Source: an uncultured Lachnospiraceae bacterium (GTDB taxonomy: Bacteria > Bacillota > Clostridia > Lachnospirales > Lachnospiraceae). Taken from it: a stretch of DNA of 64,000 nt. The notes under the pieces are model-generated. The model saw only the letters and a list, made by a program, of their open reading frames with translations, was not told the origin of the DNA and ran no database searches. The position numbers and the translations under genes were made by a program. Shown piece by piece: positions 60,418 through 64,000 of the stretch (its first letter is position 1; each line of letters begins with the position of its first letter). The stretch lies in assembly GCA_946546945.1 (NCBI GenBank), contig CAMNOU010000001.1, positions 1 through 64,000 on the forward strand, read 5' to 3'.

Positions 60418-60446
60418 TTGTATTTCAGGGGCATATCACGTATAAT
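60418..60446 (+). promoter_or_regulatory. Sigma-A promoter of the PRD regulator gene
   Basis: TTGTAT (60418-60423), exactly 17 bases, TATAAT (60441-60446), ending 31 bases upstream of the ATG at 60478. Confidence 0.65.
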
Positions 60447-60477
60447 GGAAAAAAAGTTCCGTCAAAGGAGGATTCGG

Positions 60478-62415
60478 ATGAAGGAGTTGGCGCTGCATGC
60501 GAGGCAGAAAAGGCTGTTATCGATTTTGAATATCAGTCACGGTATTGAGACCGGCAAGGCTCTGGCGGAGAAAGTAGGTGCATCGGAACGCACGGTACGC
60601 AGTGATATCCGCGAGATCAATGAGCAGCTGAAACCTTATGATATCCGGATCGTGCCCCTGCATGGAAAGGGATATACCCTGTCGATTCCGGACCGGGCAC
60701 TGTTCCTGAAACTTCTGTCGAAACAGGAAACGTACCTGACGCGGGAAGACCGGCTTCGGGCACTGATGTTTTATCTGCTTCGTGAAAATGAGTGGGCGCA
60801 GCTGGGGCATCTGGAGGATGAAATGTATATCAGCCGGACGACGCTGGAAGGAGATTTGAAGGCGATCCGTAAGCGGATCAGCTCCCGGCATCCGTATCTG
60901 AAGATGCAAAGACAGGGCAGTGCCGTGAAACTGGAGGCAGATGAAAAGAAGCGCAGAGATCTGCTGATCCGTCTTTATGCGGAAAACTGGGATTATGATT
61001 CCCGGGATGGAATCGTGCTGAAGGAAGATGAATTCGGGAAGGAAATCCTGGAGGAAATCCGTGCTGTTGTCAAAAAATATCTGCAGGGCTATGCATTCAA
61101 TCTGGATGATTTCAGCCTGATTTACCTGACCCTTGCCATTGCCGTCATGTATTACCGCATTCAGGATGGAAATGCGCTGTCCTGTGAAGCGGAAGAAAGC
61201 CGGAAGGATCAGGCAGGGGACGCGGCCCGGGATATTCTGAATGAACTGGGCGAACTCTGGAAACTGACGTTTGAAGAGGGTGAGTATTGCTGGTTTTCGG
61301 ATATCCTCAGGAAAATTCAGGTGTTAAATAATCATACTTATAATAAAAACCAGATTCTGGAATGCACGGATGTGCAGTGCCATCAGATCGTCAATCAGGT
61401 GTTGAAAAGCATTGAAGATGATTACGGGATGGATTTTACCTCCGACGACAGATTGTTCGTGGATATGGTCATTCATGTACAGGCGCTTTTTTGCGGAATC
61501 GTGGCCGTTCAGATGCAGAACCACATGCTGGGGGATGAATTGCGCAAGAGATATCCGTTTCTGGGAGAGATCGCGCATGGAATGCGGCTGCAGCTGGCCA
61601 GACTGTGCGGTATGGATCTGGACAGCGGAGAGGAGGATTATCTTCTGCCGTTTTTGATTTCCGCTCAGAGGACCAGTTACAGGCGGAAACGGGGAAAGGG
61701 TATCCGCGCGGTTGTGATCAGCCACCTGAATGCCAGCCTGACGCATTATCTGATTGAGCAGCTTTTGCGCCGTTACGGGAAAGTGCTGGATCTGAACGGA
61801 CCGCTCCCTGTCTATGCCCGCGAATATTCAGAGGGACTGGATCCGCAGCTTTTGATTACGACTGTTCGCCTGCAGGACTTTAAAAACATTTTTCAGGTTC
61901 CGGTGGTCACGGTATCGGCTCTTCTGGAGGAGAGTGACTGCAATAGGATTGATGAACAGCTGACACTGATCAGGAACCGGCTGCTCTATCCGGGACTTCC
62001 GGTCAATGCGGAGCATTATTTTAAAGAATCGCAAATGTACGGTCTCGATAACGGAGAAAGCATGCAGACGGCTGTCCGCCGGATTCAGCAGCGGATGTAT
62101 GAAGACATGGATGAAATCGATGCCCGGCTGCTGGATCTGAACAGGGATTATTATTCTATCCGCAGAAACGGACTGGTATTTTTCTGCCAGACGGACGAGC
62201 GTGTGGACGAATCCCGCGCGGCGCTGGTCTATCTGAAGAACCGGATTTACTGGAACTATACGCGCAATGTTGAATATGTATTTTATCTGGTCCTGACGCC
62301 AAAGGAACGGCGCTATCTGGGATGGTTCTATTATCTGGCGGATGTTTTTGCGGAACATCCTGACAGGCTGAGGGAGAATATTGAGAAAAAGAAACTGAAT
62401 CCGATTGAGTTGTGA
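60478..62415 (+). CDS. BglG/MtlR-type PRD transcriptional regulator
   Basis: A 645-residue regulator; the ATG at 60478 follows AAAGGAGG. An N-terminal HTH (NISHGIETGKALAEKVGASERTVRSDIREIN, about 20-50) and a second HTH-like part (SRTTLEGDLKAIRKR, about 120-135) are followed by PRD-like helical domains (His in VIHVQALFCG) and an EIIB-like segment (AVVISHLNASLTHYLIEQL). No PTS genes are in the window. It may control the ParB/BMP-like gene 21 bases downstream. Confidence 0.8.
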   Translation: MKELALHARQKRLLSILNISHGIETGKALAEKVGASERTVRSDIREINEQLKPYDIRIVPLHGKGYTLSIPDRALFLKLLSKQETYLTREDRLRALMFYLLRENEWAQLGHLEDEMYISRTTLEGDLKAIRKRISSRHPYLKMQRQGSAVKLEADEKKRRDLLIRLYAENWDYDSRDGIVLKEDEFGKEILEEIRAVVKKYLQGYAFNLDDFSLIYLTLAIAVMYYRIQDGNALSCEAEESRKDQAGDAARDILNELGELWKLTFEEGEYCWFSDILRKIQVLNNHTYNKNQILECTDVQCHQIVNQVLKSIEDDYGMDFTSDDRLFVDMVIHVQALFCGIVAVQMQNHMLGDELRKRYPFLGEIAHGMRLQLARLCGMDLDSGEEDYLLPFLISAQRTSYRRKRGKGIRAVVISHLNASLTHYLIEQLLRRYGKVLDLNGPLPVYAREYSEGLDPQLLITTVRLQDFKNIFQVPVVTVSALLEESDCNRIDEQLTLIRNRLLYPGLPVNAEHYFKESQMYGLDNGESMQTAVRRIQQRMYEDMDEIDARLLDLNRDYYSIRRNGLVFFCQTDERVDESRAALVYLKNRIYWNYTRNVEYVFYLVLTPKERRYLGWFYYLADVFAEHPDRLRENIEKKKLNPIEL

Positions 62416-62436
62416 TGAGAAAGGAAGATAACATTT

Positions 62437-64000
62437 ATGGCAGTAGATAAATATGATATCGCCGTGGAGGCCGGCAAAAAGGATGTGCAGAACCGTGCGG
62501 CAAAAGGGGAGCCGACAGAACTGCCTGTCTTGGATCACATCCTTGCAGATGTAGAAATCAGCGGAGAGTTTCCGCTGGGCCTGATCGATATCCCGCTGGA
62601 GCTGATTGCAGGGACGAAGACCGACGGGCGTGCCAATGCCTTCGCGCCGAACTTTATGCCGCTTTTGGGCAAAGGCTCCGAGTTCGCGATGAAGTGGAGT
62701 TCGCTCTGCGAGGCGCATCTGAGGGAGGGGATCCATGATCCGATCAAGGCCTATGAATACATGAACCGGTATTATGTACTGGAAGGGAATAAGCGCGTCA
62801 GCGTAATGAAGTATTTTGGCGCTGAGAGCATCACCGGGTATGTCACCCGTATCGTACCCGTAAGGGAAGATACGAAGGAGAGCCGCCTTTATTATGAATT
62901 TCTGGATTTTTACCAGGATACGAACATCAATTACCTTATTTTTACCGAAGAAGGCAGTTACGCAAAGCTGAGCCGGATTCTGGGACACGCGAAACATACC
63001 CGGTGGAGCCTGGAAGAGCGGTACGAATTCCATTCCTGTTATAACCGGTTTTCTGAAAGTTATGAAGAACTGGGAGGAAAAGACCTGCCGCTCACGACCG
63101 GCGATGCCATGCTTGCCTATATTGAATTATTCGGCTATGAGGACATGAAAGATGCCGGGCCGGAAGAGATCCGCACAAATTTGCAGAAAATGTGGGATGA
63201 TATGACCGGCTCTTATATCGATCCGGTGCATGCGGTACAGTATGAACCGGCTCCAGGACAGAAGAAACGGATTCTTTCCCGGATCCTTTCCGCGAAAGAC
63301 GGCAAAATCACAAAAGTGGCTTTTGTGTATGGAGAGACTGCCGAAACCTCTGCGTGGTCCTATGCGCATGAACTTGGCCGGCTGTATCTGCAGGATGTTT
63401 TCGGCGAAAGTATACAGACCTCCGTGTATGATGGAATCAAGCGCTTCGAAGATGTGGAAGACGTCATTGAACGGGCGGTCGCAGATGGGAATGAGATGAT
63501 TTTTACGACGAAGCCGGAATTTTTGCCGGCAAGCCTGAAGGCGGCAGTCAATCATCCGGACGTGAAGATCTTGAATTGCTCCCTGAATGCATCGCACAAC
63601 AGCGTGCGGCCTTATTTTGGCAGAATGTTCGAGGCAAAATTCCTGTCCGGAGCGCTGGCGGGCATCATGACGGATACGGACAAAATCGGATATATCACAA
63701 ATTGTCCCATTCATGGGATGACGGCGGAAATCAACGCATTTGCGCGCGGGGTCAAGATGGTAAACCCGAAAGCAAAGGTATATCTGGAGTGGACCGCGGC
63801 CTTGAAAAATCAGGGAGTGGATCTGCTGGAACACTTCCTTTCCCTTGGGGCGACCTACATTTCCGCTCAGGACATCGCAGACCCCAGGTCAACCTCCAGA
63901 CAGTACGGCCTGTTCCGGGTCAATGGGGAGAAACCGGTGAACCTGGCGCTGCCGGTGTGGAACTGGGGAAAATACTATGAACTCATCATCCGAAGCGTCC
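62437..64000 (+). CDS. ParB-like/BMP-domain fusion protein (partial, runs off window)
   Basis: 521 codons are visible with no stop. There is no signal peptide. Residues 1-140 carry a ParB/sulfiredoxin-like motif (AYEYMNRYYVLEGNKRVSVMKYFGA, about 105). From about residue 285 a periplasmic-binding-protein fold of the BMP/PnrA type begins (KVAFVYGETAETSAWSYAHE), with FLSGALAGIMTDTDKIGYI further on. BMP proteins normally are lipoproteins for nucleoside uptake; without a signal this one is probably a cytoplasmic sensor or has another role. It was not in the ORF track because it lacks a stop in the window. Confidence 0.72.
   Translation, partial: MAVDKYDIAVEAGKKDVQNRAAKGEPTELPVLDHILADVEISGEFPLGLIDIPLELIAGTKTDGRANAFAPNFMPLLGKGSEFAMKWSSLCEAHLREGIHDPIKAYEYMNRYYVLEGNKRVSVMKYFGAESITGYVTRIVPVREDTKESRLYYEFLDFYQDTNINYLIFTEEGSYAKLSRILGHAKHTRWSLEERYEFHSCYNRFSESYEELGGKDLPLTTGDAMLAYIELFGYEDMKDAGPEEIRTNLQKMWDDMTGSYIDPVHAVQYEPAPGQKKRILSRILSAKDGKITKVAFVYGETAETSAWSYAHELGRLYLQDVFGESIQTSVYDGIKRFEDVEDVIERAVADGNEMIFTTKPEFLPASLKAAVNHPDVKILNCSLNASHNSVRPYFGRMFEAKFLSGALAGIMTDTDKIGYITNCPIHGMTAEINAFARGVKMVNPKAKVYLEWTAALKNQGVDLLEHFLSLGATYISAQDIADPRSTSRQYGLFRVNGEKPVNLALPVWNWGKYYELIIRSV

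Noticed and set aside
61828-63033. Long minus-strand ORF of 401 codons
   Set aside because: It spans the 3' end of the PRD regulator gene and the start of the BMP-like gene, both of which have clear motifs on the plus strand; it is a shadow.

Overview
The window looks like a chromosomal segment of a gut-type anaerobic Clostridium relative, most likely a Lachnospiraceae member. This is inferred from Gram-positive ribosome binding sites, lipoprotein signal peptides, an anaerobic ThiH-type thiamine route, butyrate kinase, GPH sugar transporters and families typical of that group (DUF6379, DUF6120, Uma2, DUF1703). No rRNA or tRNA gene was seen.

Region 1 (1-10.8 kb) is a thiamine locus. Two divergent TPP riboswitches (about 5.13-5.45 kb), each with its own promoter and terminator, drive (minus strand) tenA and a thiXYZ-like pyrimidine ABC importer with two different permeases, and (plus strand) thiF-thiS-thiG-thiH-tenI-thiE-thiD. 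There is no thiC, so the thiazole is made and the pyrimidine appears to be salvaged. rpoN and rpe follow, then a group of Uma2-type genes, a phosphopantetheinyl transferase and an oxidoreductase (13-16.4 kb).

Region 2 (16.6-41 kb) carries three modules for cleaving C-glycosides. Each has a TIM-barrel alpha subunit and a DUF6379 beta subunit of C-glycoside deglycosidase. Modules B and C also have an AraC regulator fused to a degenerate GH39-like domain, a GPH transporter and flavodoxin-like reductases with a C-terminal zinc ribbon. Module A keeps only its two enzyme subunits; its regulator and transporter survive as fused remnants. Between B and C lie a nuclease-like pseudogene, a PadR/DUF6120 pair, a small secreted protein and an ABC transporter.

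Region 3 (41-59 kb) holds an OFA-type MFS carrier; phosphate acyltransferase, butyrate kinase, an acyl carrier protein, a thiolase and a DUF35 protein, which could turn acyl products into acid plus ATP; an RpiR regulator; then a TIM-barrel isomerase, a Gfo/Idh/MocA oxidoreductase (a candidate for the oxidation step that precedes C-deglycosylation), two paralogous sugar-binding lipoproteins without permeases, a third AraC-GH39 regulator and an esterase. Region 4 (59-64 kb) has a nitroreductase, a LysR regulator, a PRD-type regulator and a ParB-like/BMP fusion cut by the window end.

The most unusual feature is a dispersed structured repeat: a hairpin (P1), a conserved core GCTCCGCGAGGATGCGCAGG, a two-step hairpin (P2) and a final hairpin (P3). 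Copies differ in stem sequence but keep the pairing by compensatory changes. I find six copies with the core (four full-length plus strand, one diverged minus strand... counted below individually, the rest 5' fragments) and several lone P1 or P3 hairpins. Two copies sit inside one gene, one of them in frame, and three lie in the thiamine locus, where one may control the thiF ribosome binding site.
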